From positions 2,728,001-2,792,000 of the forward strand of contig NZ_CP021108.1 of NCBI RefSeq assembly GCF_002119685.1: 64,000 nt of DNA. Reading direction: 5' to 3'. The notes under the pieces are model-generated. The model was given only the letters and a program-made list of their open reading frames with translations, was not told where the DNA came from and ran no database searches. The stretch comes from Bordetella genomosp. 8 (lineage in GTDB: Bacteria; Pseudomonadota; Gammaproteobacteria; Burkholderiales; Burkholderiaceae_B). Below, in pieces: positions 8,104 to 15,049 of this stretch (its first letter is position 1; the number at the start of each line of letters is the position of its first letter). Position numbers and translations under genes: made by a program.

Positions 8104-8820
8104 ATGGGATATACCCCTAACGCAATGACCGCCGTGCCGCAGGCCCCGACCCGGGGGCCGCGCGCGCGCACCTGGAAGCTGTTGATGGAAGCCGCCAGCA
8201 GCCTGATCGAGGAAGGGCATACCCCGACGGTCGCGGAAGTCGCCAAGCGCGCGCAGGTATCGCGCGCCACCGCCTACCGCTATTTCCCCACGCGCAGCCG
8301 CCTGATCACGGCCATGGTGGATACGGCGCTCGGTCCGGTGCGGTCATGGTCTTCGTCGCAGAGCGACGGACGCGCGCGCATCACCGAGCTGTTCGAATCG
8401 ACCTTCATCCGTTTCAAGGAGTTCGAACCGCACATGCGCGCGGCGGCGCAACTGGCGCTGGAGCACCAGGCGCTGGAACGCGCGGGCATCCTCGAAGAAG
8501 AACCCTACCGGCGCGGGCACCGCATCCGTATCCTGGCGCACGCCGTCGAGCCGTTCCGTGCCCGCGTGCCTGCCAAGGCGATCGATCGCCTGCAGAAAGC
8601 CCTGTCCATCATCTATGGCATCGAACCCCACATCATCCTCAAGGACATCTGGGGCGCCAGGAACAAGGAGGTCGAAGCCATCGTTTTCTGGATGGTGGAA
8701 GCCTTGATCGAAGCCAGCCTGAAAGAGGCGCGCGATGCCGCGCCGTCCAAGGCCGGCGCATCCGCCGCGGCTGCGCGGCCGACGGCACGCCGCCGCGCCA
8801 ATGGCAAGGACGCGGCCTAA
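8104..8820 (+). CDS. TetR/AcrR family transcriptional regulator
   Basis: A 238-aa regulator. Residues about 18-65 hold the TetR helix-turn-helix: LLMEAASSLIEEG, then TVAEVAKRAQVSRATAYRYF. The rest is a helical ligand-binding and dimerisation domain, with an Ala/Lys/Arg-rich tail. The first ATG is at 8104; an in-frame ATG at 8125 would remove seven residues. It is divergent from the hydrolase/amidohydrolase/liv operon and is its probable local repressor, releasing when the substrate or a product binds. That regulatory link is inferred from position. Confidence 0.92.
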   Translation: MGYTPNAMTAVPQAPTRGPRARTWKLLMEAASSLIEEGHTPTVAEVAKRAQVSRATAYRYFPTRSRLITAMVDTALGPVRSWSSSQSDGRARITELFESTFIRFKEFEPHMRAAAQLALEHQALERAGILEEEPYRRGHRIRILAHAVEPFRARVPAKAIDRLQKALSIIYGIEPHIILKDIWGARNKEVEAIVFWMVEALIEASLKEARDAAPSKAGASAAAARPTARRRANGKDAA

Positions 8821-8898
8821 CCGCCTGCCGATTGGCCCCATGCCGGGATCGCAGTACGATCGACGCACGGCCTTGGGGCCGGCCAACGGAGCAGGCAT

Positions 8899-9687
8899 AT
8901 GGATCTGGGTTTGCATGGCAAGACGGCCGTCGTGACGGGCGGCAGCAAGGGTATAGGCCTGGCGGTCGCCAAGGCCCTGGTCGAGGAAGGCGTGCGCGTG
9001 GGCATCGTGGCGCGCAATGCCGAAGCGCTGGAAACCGCGCGCACCCAGCTGACGCGGCAGGGCGGGCATGTGTGCGCGGTGCCGGCGGATCTGATCGACC
9101 CTGCCCAGGCGGCACAGGCCATCGCCCGCATCGAAGCCGAACTCGGCCCCATCGACATCCTGGTCAACAGCGCGGGCGCCGCGCGTCGGCACGATCCCGA
9201 AACGCTGGATGCCACGAAGTGGCGTGCCGCCATGGACGCCAAGTTCTTCACCTATGTGCACACGCAGGACGAGGTCCTGCGCCGGCTGCGCGCGCGCGGC
9301 GCCAAGGGCGCCATCGTCAACATCATCGGTTCCGGCGGCAAGACGCCCACCGCGACCCATCTGGCGGGCGGCTCCGCGAACGCCGCGCTGATGCTGGCCA
9401 CGGTGGGCTCGGCTTTCCACTATGCGCAGTACGGCATACGCATCAATGCCATCAATCCCGGCGCCACGGTGACCGAGCGCGTGCAGGAAGGCCTGGCTGT
9501 CGAAGCCAGGACCATGGGTGTCAGCGTGGACGAGGCGCGTCGCCAGGGGGAAGGGCGTATTCCGCTGGGACGCTATGCGGAGCCGGAAGAGATCGCCGAC
9601 GTCGCGGTGTTCCTGGCCAGTGAACGGGCCAGCTACGTGATAGGGGCCGTGGTGCCGATGACCGGCGGCCTGGCGCCGGTCATCTGA
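8899..9687 (+). CDS. SDR family oxidoreductase with altered active site
   Basis: A 262-aa Rossmann-fold protein of the short-chain dehydrogenase family: cofactor motif TGGSKGIG (13-20), NSAG (90-93) instead of NNAG, and the C-terminal PG and TGG segments. The usual catalytic YxxxK is missing. The aligned stretch reads GGSAN, with Gly157 and Asn161 where Tyr and Lys would be. It is therefore either a divergent SDR subgroup with different chemistry or a non-oxidoreductase. It lies 78 nt after the TetR gene on the same strand and may be part of the same catabolic function. Confidence 0.88.
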   Translation: MDLGLHGKTAVVTGGSKGIGLAVAKALVEEGVRVGIVARNAEALETARTQLTRQGGHVCAVPADLIDPAQAAQAIARIEAELGPIDILVNSAGAARRHDPETLDATKWRAAMDAKFFTYVHTQDEVLRRLRARGAKGAIVNIIGSGGKTPTATHLAGGSANAALMLATVGSAFHYAQYGIRINAINPGATVTERVQEGLAVEARTMGVSVDEARRQGEGRIPLGRYAEPEEIADVAVFLASERASYVIGAVVPMTGGLAPVI

Positions 9688-9715
9688 ATCTGAAGGCGGC
9701 CGCGACTGGCCGCTA

Positions 9716-10216
9716 TCAGGCGGGTATCAGGTCGTCCGGGCTGGACGGCTTGTAGGCTTCCATGCAGCTTTCCTTGTCGGGCATGAAGGGCGCGAAGTCG
9801 CCCACGTATTTATCCGGACCGGCCTTCATGTGATCGGCAAGCTGGGTCAGCGCGGCTTTCAGGCCGTCCCGATGCTTCATCCGTTCTTCGTGGGGCTTGA
9901 TCAGGAAGGTCTTGCTCAAGGCGCCCTGCATGTCCAGCTTGAGCTTGTTGAACTCCTGGTCCCACGCGGATTCCTTGAGCTGGGACGAGACGACGCGCTT
10001 GGCCTGCGCCAGCCTGTCGCAGATCTGCTCCGTGGTGCCGGCGTTCCAGCCGGGATTCAGCACTTCGTTGGCGACGGCGACGTGCAGAGGCCTGGAATGG
10101 CTGGCGAAGGCAATGCTCATGCCGTTCGTTCCGTCGTCTTGCGGCAAGGCGTCGTTGGCGGCGGGGCTGACCAGCACGGCGCCCAGGGACGAGACCAGAG
10201 GGAAGTTGATGGACAT
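9716..10216 (-). CDS. hypothetical protein, candidate type III secreted protein
   Basis: A 166-aa soluble protein of no recognised family. The first about 35 residues are Ser/Ala/Val-rich and acid-poor, as is common for type III secretion signals; the rest looks helical. The coding strand is chosen because AGGAG precedes the ATG at 10216 and because an hrp-box-like promoter (GGAACC-N15-AAACGTA on the minus strand, 10288-10261) lies 44 nt upstream. This promoter is back-to-back with that of the 945-aa gene. Shared promoter type with a NEL ligase gene suggests an effector or an effector-associated protein. That is inference from context. Confidence 0.65.
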   Translation of the reverse strand: MSINFPLVSSLGAVLVSPAANDALPQDDGTNGMSIAFASHSRPLHVAVANEVLNPGWNAGTTEQICDRLAQAKRVVSSQLKESAWDQEFNKLKLDMQGALSKTFLIKPHEERMKHRDGLKAALTQLADHMKAGPDKYVGDFAPFMPDKESCMEAYKPSSPDDLIPA

Positions 10217-10260
10217 ACGTCGATCTCCTGGTAAGTACGCCGCGAACGTGGCGACGCAGG

Positions 10261-10288
10261 TACGTTTCCGGGCTTATCGATAGGTTCC
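10261..10288 (-). promoter_or_regulatory. hrp-box-like ECF promoter of the 166-aa gene
   Basis: Reading the minus strand: GGAACC (10288-10283), 15 nt, then AAACGTA (10267-10261). This fits the HrpL-type pattern GGAACC-N15/16-CCACNNA at its most conserved positions. It shares a near-palindromic core (GGTTCC...GGAACC, 10283-10308) with the divergent promoter of the 945-aa gene. Confidence 0.55.
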
Positions 10289-10302
10289 TGGCGGCGCGCC
10301 GC

Positions 10303-10329
10303 GGAACCGCCGCATGTCACGGTTACTCA
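10303..10329 (+). promoter_or_regulatory. hrp-box-like ECF promoter of the 945-aa gene
   Basis: GGAACC (10303-10308), 14 nt, then TTACTCA (10323-10329), followed by GCGC. The same element with the same spacing precedes the paralogous gene at 15050, and GGTTACTCAGCGC is identical in both. The coding start lies 25 nt downstream, which leaves room for a short leader and a GAGG ribosome site. Confidence 0.7.
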
Positions 10330-10354
10330 GCGCGGTATTTCGCCGAGGTCCGCC

Positions 10355-13192
10355 ATGCCATATCCACTTTTCACGCCAATGCCCACGGCGCCAGCGCAGG
10401 GTTTCCAGCCGGTTTTCTACACGCGGCACGCGGCTGCCCCCGGCAACGCGGACGACGGCGAACCCGCCGCCGGCGCCACGGGCCGTGGATCGGGCATCTG
10501 CTACGACGCCGACCGCGACGGCCCGCACCAGGCCTTTTGCGATGGCAGCCGGTTCATGGCGTATCGGCGTGAATTCCTGGGCAGGCTGGAGTTCATCATC
10601 GACCTGTGCCGGCAGCAGCGCATGCCGGACGCCGATGCGATCGAAGCGCGCTTCCGCAGTCTGTACAGGCATCGCTTCGAAGCCGGTTACTTCGACGTGG
10701 AGCACGAGCTTCCCTTGATGGACAGCGCGGGCAAGCGGGCGCTGGATGGCTTCTGCGACACGCTGGCGCGGGCGGCGTCGCGACCGGATCGGCAGATGAC
10801 GGCCATACGCGAACTGTCGCTGGGTGTCGTGGTCTGCGCGTCGGGCATTGTCGCCAACCTGATCGCCGCGGACCGCGAGCTGGCGCAGTCGCTGGAAGGG
10901 CTGTGCGGCAAGCTTTGGATGGTCAAGGAGCAGATCGTGCGCGAAGTCCTGCGGCAGGAGGTCGACCGGATATACGGCAGCTTCGAACTGGCCGAGGAAA
11001 ACGAGCTCTACTACGTCAACGAGCTGTGGAACGCGATCGCCGGCGACCTGGGCCTGCCATCCGTCGAAGGCAACCCCGAGGACGCCGACGAATGCGGCTA
11101 CGACGCGGGTTACATCGCTGCCTGCCGCGCCAAGGCCATGGTGGCGCTGGCGCCGGACCGCATCGCCTGCAGGATGGCGGAGGAATGCCTGTCCATGTTT
11201 CGCGGCCGTGCCATGTCCGATGCGGACGCGACTTATGGTGCATGCACCGCGGAGCAATGGAGCCGCTTGTGCGACATCGTCGAGGATATCCGTCGCGACC
11301 TGGGCCTGACCGTCAGCCAGCTCGGGCTCGAGTCCTTCCTGCAGCTTCATGACGATGGCCGGCGCTACCGCGTGCGGGACGATCCCGCGCTGATTGCCCT
11401 GGCCTTGCTGAAGGCGATGAGCGCCGAGGGCCTGCTGGCCGACATGCCGGTGCGCCTTGCGGATTTCGTCGCCGGCGACGGACGCCATGGCGAGGTGTTC
11501 ATGTACGGCTCCATGCTGGGATGGCGCTTGCAGCGCGAGACGCCGGCCGCGAACGAAGCGCCGGCGCGGACAGGGGCCGCGGCGATGGACACGCGCGACA
11601 TGCCGGCCGCTTCTCTGCCATGGGATGCCCACGTCGCCGCCGAGCCCGTGAACCTGTCCGCGCTGCGCGCGTGGCTGGCGGATGACGGCCAGTTGGGGCC
11701 GCAGCTGTGGCCCGGCGCACCCGCGACCACCTTGCAGGTGACGAGCCTGGACGCACTGATGAAGATACCGGCGGAATGGCTGGGTTCGGCCCGGCCACTG
11801 GTGGGCTTGCTGAATCGCCTCTCGGCGCAGCAGGGTGTCGAATACCTGGGCCACAACCTGCCGTACCTGCTGACCGACTTTCCGGCCGGGGAGCGCGATG
11901 CGCTGCTGGACAAGGCCGTGCAACTGGGAGAGCCGGGATACGTGCTGGCGCGGGCCTGGCGGTCGGAACTCTGGCTGGTGCTGCAACTGGCGCACAACAC
12001 GGCGATCCGGTATCTCAGGGACAACCTGCGACACCTGGCGGCCAATATCCCCGCGCCGAGTCGCGGGCGGTGGCTGGACGAGATCATGCATCTGGGAGAA
12101 CCGGCGCGCGAGCTGGCGCGCGCCTGGTGCCCCGATGCCTGGACCTTGCTGACGCAATCGACGGACCCCTTGAACGGCACCCGGCTGGAGTACTGGGTGG
12201 GACGCGACAACGTGCGGGCGCTGGACGCCGTCTGCCAATTGGTGGCCGCAGGATGGGGCGCCGGCAGCGTGTCCAGGGCGTCCGGTCAGGCTGCCTCGGT
12301 ATCCACGTCGCAGGGCCGCGCGTGCGCCTGGTGCCTGGACGAAGCAGGCAAGATCGCGGTTTCCAAGGATCCCGCCACCATCGATGCGGCTCGCCGCCTG
12401 CTGCGCCAGCTCTCGTTCGGTTCGCCGGCCAGCGAGCGCCATGGCCGCCGGCTGTCGGACCTGTTCCCCAGCAATGTGCTGTACGTGCTGGAAGCAGGGA
12501 CCCCGGAAACATCCCGGGCCTTCCGGGGATTATTGCTGGATCCGCAGTTGCTTCCGCATATCGGGCCGGAGCTGCCGGCCATACTGTACGGCAGCGGCGC
12601 CTATCCTGGCTACCCGATGTCCTACGTCCTGGCCACGGGCAGGAAGGACTTCATCATCGCGTATGGGACCTTCCTGGCCGATATGGCGAACGCACCCGAT
12701 GGCGCTCGCTGGATCGCGCGGTTGCTGATGCCCAAATGGATGCCGGAACCTGAACCGGAGCCGAGCCGCGGCCGGGCTGCGCCATCGCATGACCCTCGCT
12801 CGGGCTGCTATGCCTTGCTCGATGCTTGCGTCGCGGGTGCGGCGCAGGCCATCGAGGCCTATCATCAGGTCCTGGCGCACCCAGCCATTCTGCCGCATGT
12901 GCGGCACGTCCTGCCGGAACTCGTGCTGGGCGCGCCCACCGTCGATCCCAAGACAGGACATCGACGGTGGCCGGAGGCGAGATACGAAGTCCTGGACAGG
13001 ATGTTCAACATGAGCGCGCCCGGTTATCCGGCCTATCGCGACCTGGTCAGGGATCCGGCTATCCTGCCGCATATCGTGGACGCCGTGCCGCTCACGGCGG
13101 TCATCATCCGTACCCGCCTGCAAGGGCGCGGCGTGGTCGTGGACGTGGACGCCCATATGCCCTCACGGGTTGTGCACGGCCCAAGGACGTAA
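10355..13192 (+). CDS. large protein of unknown function, candidate type III effector (paralog 1)
   Basis: A 945-aa soluble protein, paralogous along its whole length to the 954-aa protein at 15050-17914. Shared blocks include HQAFCDG near residue 60, a YVN..W segment near 225, an APDRIA/TPDRIA motif near 265, DDPALIALALLKAM near 350, and a C-terminal AILPHV...LVLGAP unit. A helical unit around residues 505-600 appears twice, each with LGEP followed by LARAW (for example DEIMHLGEPARELARAW). No signal peptide or membrane segment is visible. GAGG lies 6 nt before the ATG and an hrp-box-like promoter lies upstream. Its 3' end overlaps the convergent NEL gene by 30 nt. Effector status is inferred from promoter and neighbour; biochemical function is unknown. 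Confidence 0.75.
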   Translation: MPYPLFTPMPTAPAQGFQPVFYTRHAAAPGNADDGEPAAGATGRGSGICYDADRDGPHQAFCDGSRFMAYRREFLGRLEFIIDLCRQQRMPDADAIEARFRSLYRHRFEAGYFDVEHELPLMDSAGKRALDGFCDTLARAASRPDRQMTAIRELSLGVVVCASGIVANLIAADRELAQSLEGLCGKLWMVKEQIVREVLRQEVDRIYGSFELAEENELYYVNELWNAIAGDLGLPSVEGNPEDADECGYDAGYIAACRAKAMVALAPDRIACRMAEECLSMFRGRAMSDADATYGACTAEQWSRLCDIVEDIRRDLGLTVSQLGLESFLQLHDDGRRYRVRDDPALIALALLKAMSAEGLLADMPVRLADFVAGDGRHGEVFMYGSMLGWRLQRETPAANEAPARTGAAAMDTRDMPAASLPWDAHVAAEPVNLSALRAWLADDGQLGPQLWPGAPATTLQVTSLDALMKIPAEWLGSARPLVGLLNRLSAQQGVEYLGHNLPYLLTDFPAGERDALLDKAVQLGEPGYVLARAWRSELWLVLQLAHNTAIRYLRDNLRHLAANIPAPSRGRWLDEIMHLGEPARELARAWCPDAWTLLTQSTDPLNGTRLEYWVGRDNVRALDAVCQLVAAGWGAGSVSRASGQAASVSTSQGRACAWCLDEAGKIAVSKDPATIDAARRLLRQLSFGSPASERHGRRLSDLFPSNVLYVLEAGTPETSRAFRGLLLDPQLLPHIGPELPAILYGSGAYPGYPMSYVLATGRKDFIIAYGTFLADMANAPDGARWIARLLMPKWMPEPEPEPSRGRAAPSHDPRSGCYALLDACVAGAAQAIEAYHQVLAHPAILPHVRHVLPELVLGAPTVDPKTGHRRWPEARYEVLDRMFNMSAPGYPAYRDLVRDPAILPHIVDAVPLTAVIIRTRLQGRGVVVDVDAHMPSRVVHGPRT

Positions 13193-14815
13193 TTCGACGG
13201 ACGACATGTTCATGGGCGGCAACGGGGCCAGACCTGCCCTGGCCAGCGCGGCATTCGCATGCGGCAGCCAGGTGTTGTAGCGCAGTTCCCGGCCCAGCCT
13301 GACACCCATGTTCAGGCGTGCCTGTTCGTTGCCGGATGCCCCGACCGCATCCAGGCGCTCGACCAGGCGCTCCTCCAGCCCATCGAGGCCGGCATGGAGT
13401 TCGGCTTCGGCTTCGGCGCATTGCCGCGGGTCCATCTGCCGCCGCACTTCCAGCAGGAAGGGCGCAAAATCCAGCATCAGGTATTCATGGAACCATTGCT
13501 GCTCGATGTTGCGGATGGCGTCGCGGGCCCTTGAGATATCTTCACGTGTGATGGGGCTCAGGCTGGGGAAGTTCATCTCCTGGACGCTGAGCGGCAGGTC
13601 CAGTTCCTTGAGCAGGCTGACGTGATAATCGAGCATGATCTCGATCGGATCGAATGGGATCTGCACGCTCGCGGCGTCTTGCGCTGGCTGTCCCGGTTGT
13701 CCTGGTTCAGGCGGTCGGACGGGTTGCAATGGCCAGGCCTGGCGCGGCATGAGCACGTGGCGCTGTTGCAGCCGTTCCCGGTTCAGCTTGTGCAGCGCGA
13801 TGATCTTGTCCTGCGCGATCGCTTCGATCATGTCCATGCGGAGGGTGTCCAGGCCCAGTTTGCAGATGATGGGCAGCTCGCCGGCATACTTGCCGGCGAG
13901 GACGTCTTCCTTGAGCATCAGCATTTTCAGCCGGTTCCACGTCAGCAGGGCGTTGTCCCGGCACATGTTCGTGCCTTCGTCACAGATCCGGAAGGCCTCC
14001 GCACGCAGCTCCTCGCGGCCCGGCTGCGCGGCCTGTTCCAGCCAGCGGGCGACCTCGACGCGCGTGGCCGGCGCTGCATGGATGTGCGAGAACGTCAGGG
14101 TGTGCAGGAAGCTGTCGAAGGCCGCGACGGCCGACTGTTCGCCAGCGGCGGCGATGTCGCGCCAGCGCGCCGTCAATTCGGGATTGGCCAAGCCTATCCA
14201 TTGCTCGACGATCGCACCCAGCGGTGGTGGCGGGGCGCCTCGCTGGCTGGCGGCATGGCCAGCCGGTCGCGGTGGTGCGAACCGTATCACCCGATTGCTG
14301 GCCTGGCGCGCGCGCAGGCGAGGCCGGCGTATCGGTCCGCCGGCATCGGTTGCCGCCGATGGCGCCGTGGGAGCGTTGCTCGCCGGCGTGCCGAAGAAGC
14401 TTGTGCATAGCAGGCGCAGTTGGGCGCGGGCGCCCTCGGCGACCGCCGCGCGCAATGCTTCATGCCCTGGCGAGCCTGCAGTGGGCTGCTGCATGGCGGG
14501 CGCTTCGGGCGGCATGGAAATGACGGGAACGGCCGCCACGCCGGCGCCGAAGTCCAGCATGGGATGGCAGCCCAGCCGTTCCGCCACAGCGCGCAGTTGC
14601 CGCAACGCGGCGGCGCCGTAGTCGGTGGCATGCAGGTCGCGCAGGTGCGCTTCCGCCGCCATCAACAGGGGCGCGCCGGGATCGCCTATCACCACCGCGT
14701 GCAACAGGTCCGCGAAACAGACTACACGCGCCTGGTCGCCGGCCCCCGGGGCTGGCTGGTCGCCAGGCGGCGGCGTAAAAGTGGGGGGTGCGTTTCCGCT
14801 CGGGGGGATGTTCAA
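13163..14815 (-). CDS. NEL-domain E3 ubiquitin ligase, IpaH/SspH-like, without LRRs
   Basis: A 550-aa protein. Residues about 200-525 match the NEL domain of Shigella IpaH and Salmonella SspH effectors. The catalytic block reads NMCRDNALLTWNRLKMLML with Cys285 and Asp287, aligning with CEDRVALTWNNL of IpaH. Before it is VARWLEQ, and after it LGLDTLRMDMIEAIAQDKI, then IEIMLDYHVSLLKELDL and VQEMNF, all in family order. NEL proteins transfer ubiquitin through the Cys inside host cells after type III secretion. The usual N-terminal leucine-rich repeats are absent; residues 1-200 are Pro/Ala-rich with a short helical part. A Pro-rich insertion (about 346-388) splits the NEL domain. An hrp-box-like promoter lies about 100 nt upstream. 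Secretion has not been shown here. Confidence 0.87.
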   Translation of the reverse strand: MNIPPSGNAPPTFTPPPGDQPAPGAGDQARVVCFADLLHAVVIGDPGAPLLMAAEAHLRDLHATDYGAAALRQLRAVAERLGCHPMLDFGAGVAAVPVISMPPEAPAMQQPTAGSPGHEALRAAVAEGARAQLRLLCTSFFGTPASNAPTAPSAATDAGGPIRRPRLRARQASNRVIRFAPPRPAGHAASQRGAPPPPLGAIVEQWIGLANPELTARWRDIAAAGEQSAVAAFDSFLHTLTFSHIHAAPATRVEVARWLEQAAQPGREELRAEAFRICDEGTNMCRDNALLTWNRLKMLMLKEDVLAGKYAGELPIICKLGLDTLRMDMIEAIAQDKIIALHKLNRERLQQRHVLMPRQAWPLQPVRPPEPGQPGQPAQDAASVQIPFDPIEIMLDYHVSLLKELDLPLSVQEMNFPSLSPITREDISRARDAIRNIEQQWFHEYLMLDFAPFLLEVRRQMDPRQCAEAEAELHAGLDGLEERLVERLDAVGASGNEQARLNMGVRLGRELRYNTWLPHANAALARAGLAPLPPMNMSSVELRPWAVHNP

Positions 14816-14870
14816 GTCGGGCTCCTGCTGGGCCGTCGCCGCCGCCGCGACGGCGGCGACGTGACGTGAC

Positions 14871-14905
14871 GGTGGGTATATCGGGTGGGTATGGCGGGTG
14901 GGTAT
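14871..14905. repeat. three 13-bp-spaced GGTGGGTAT repeats in the NEL gene leader
   Basis: GGTGGGTAT occurs at 14871-14879, 14884-14892 and 14897-14905, at an exact 13-bp period. The repeats lie between the predicted promoter and the NEL gene, so they would be in its untranslated leader (as ATACCCACC). They may bind a regulator or simply be a small tandem duplication. Confidence 0.75.
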
Positions 14906-14918
14906 GTAGAGAGGGCGT

Positions 14919-14946
14919 TGAGTAGCAGTCCCCCCTCGAAAGTTCT
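14919..14946 (-). promoter_or_regulatory. hrp-box-like promoter of the NEL gene
   Basis: Reading the minus strand: AGAACT (14946-14941), 15 nt, then CTACTCA (14925-14919), followed by ACGC. It matches the TTACTCAGCGC element of the two paralog genes at most positions; the upstream half is a weaker version of GGAACC. The resulting leader before the ATG at 14815 would be about 100 nt. Confidence 0.5.
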
Positions 14947-14999
14947 TGCCAGCCGTCCCTGGGCCGCGCGTGTCGCTGGATCGCGTCGCGGCGCGAATC

Positions 15000-15026
15000 G
15001 GAACCGGAAGCCGGCGGGGTTACTCA
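15000..15026 (+). promoter_or_regulatory. hrp-box-like ECF promoter of the 954-aa gene
   Basis: GGAACC (15000-15005), 14 nt, then TTACTCA (15020-15026) followed by GCGC. Spacing and the downstream 13-mer are identical to those before the paralog at 10355, while the spacer sequence differs, as expected for a conserved promoter. Confidence 0.7.
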
Positions 15027-15049
15027 GCGCTCTTGGTCCAGGAGTACCC

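Noticed and set aside
10274..12442. Long minus-strand frame (722 codons) over the 945-aa gene
   Set aside because: It lacks a ribosome site and shows shadow-like composition. The plus-strand product has a clear paralog at 15050, so the plus strand is coding.
14885..15049. N-terminal extension of the 954-aa protein
   Set aside because: It would overlie the hrp-box-like promoter; ATG 15050 has AGGAG and aligns with the start of the paralog.
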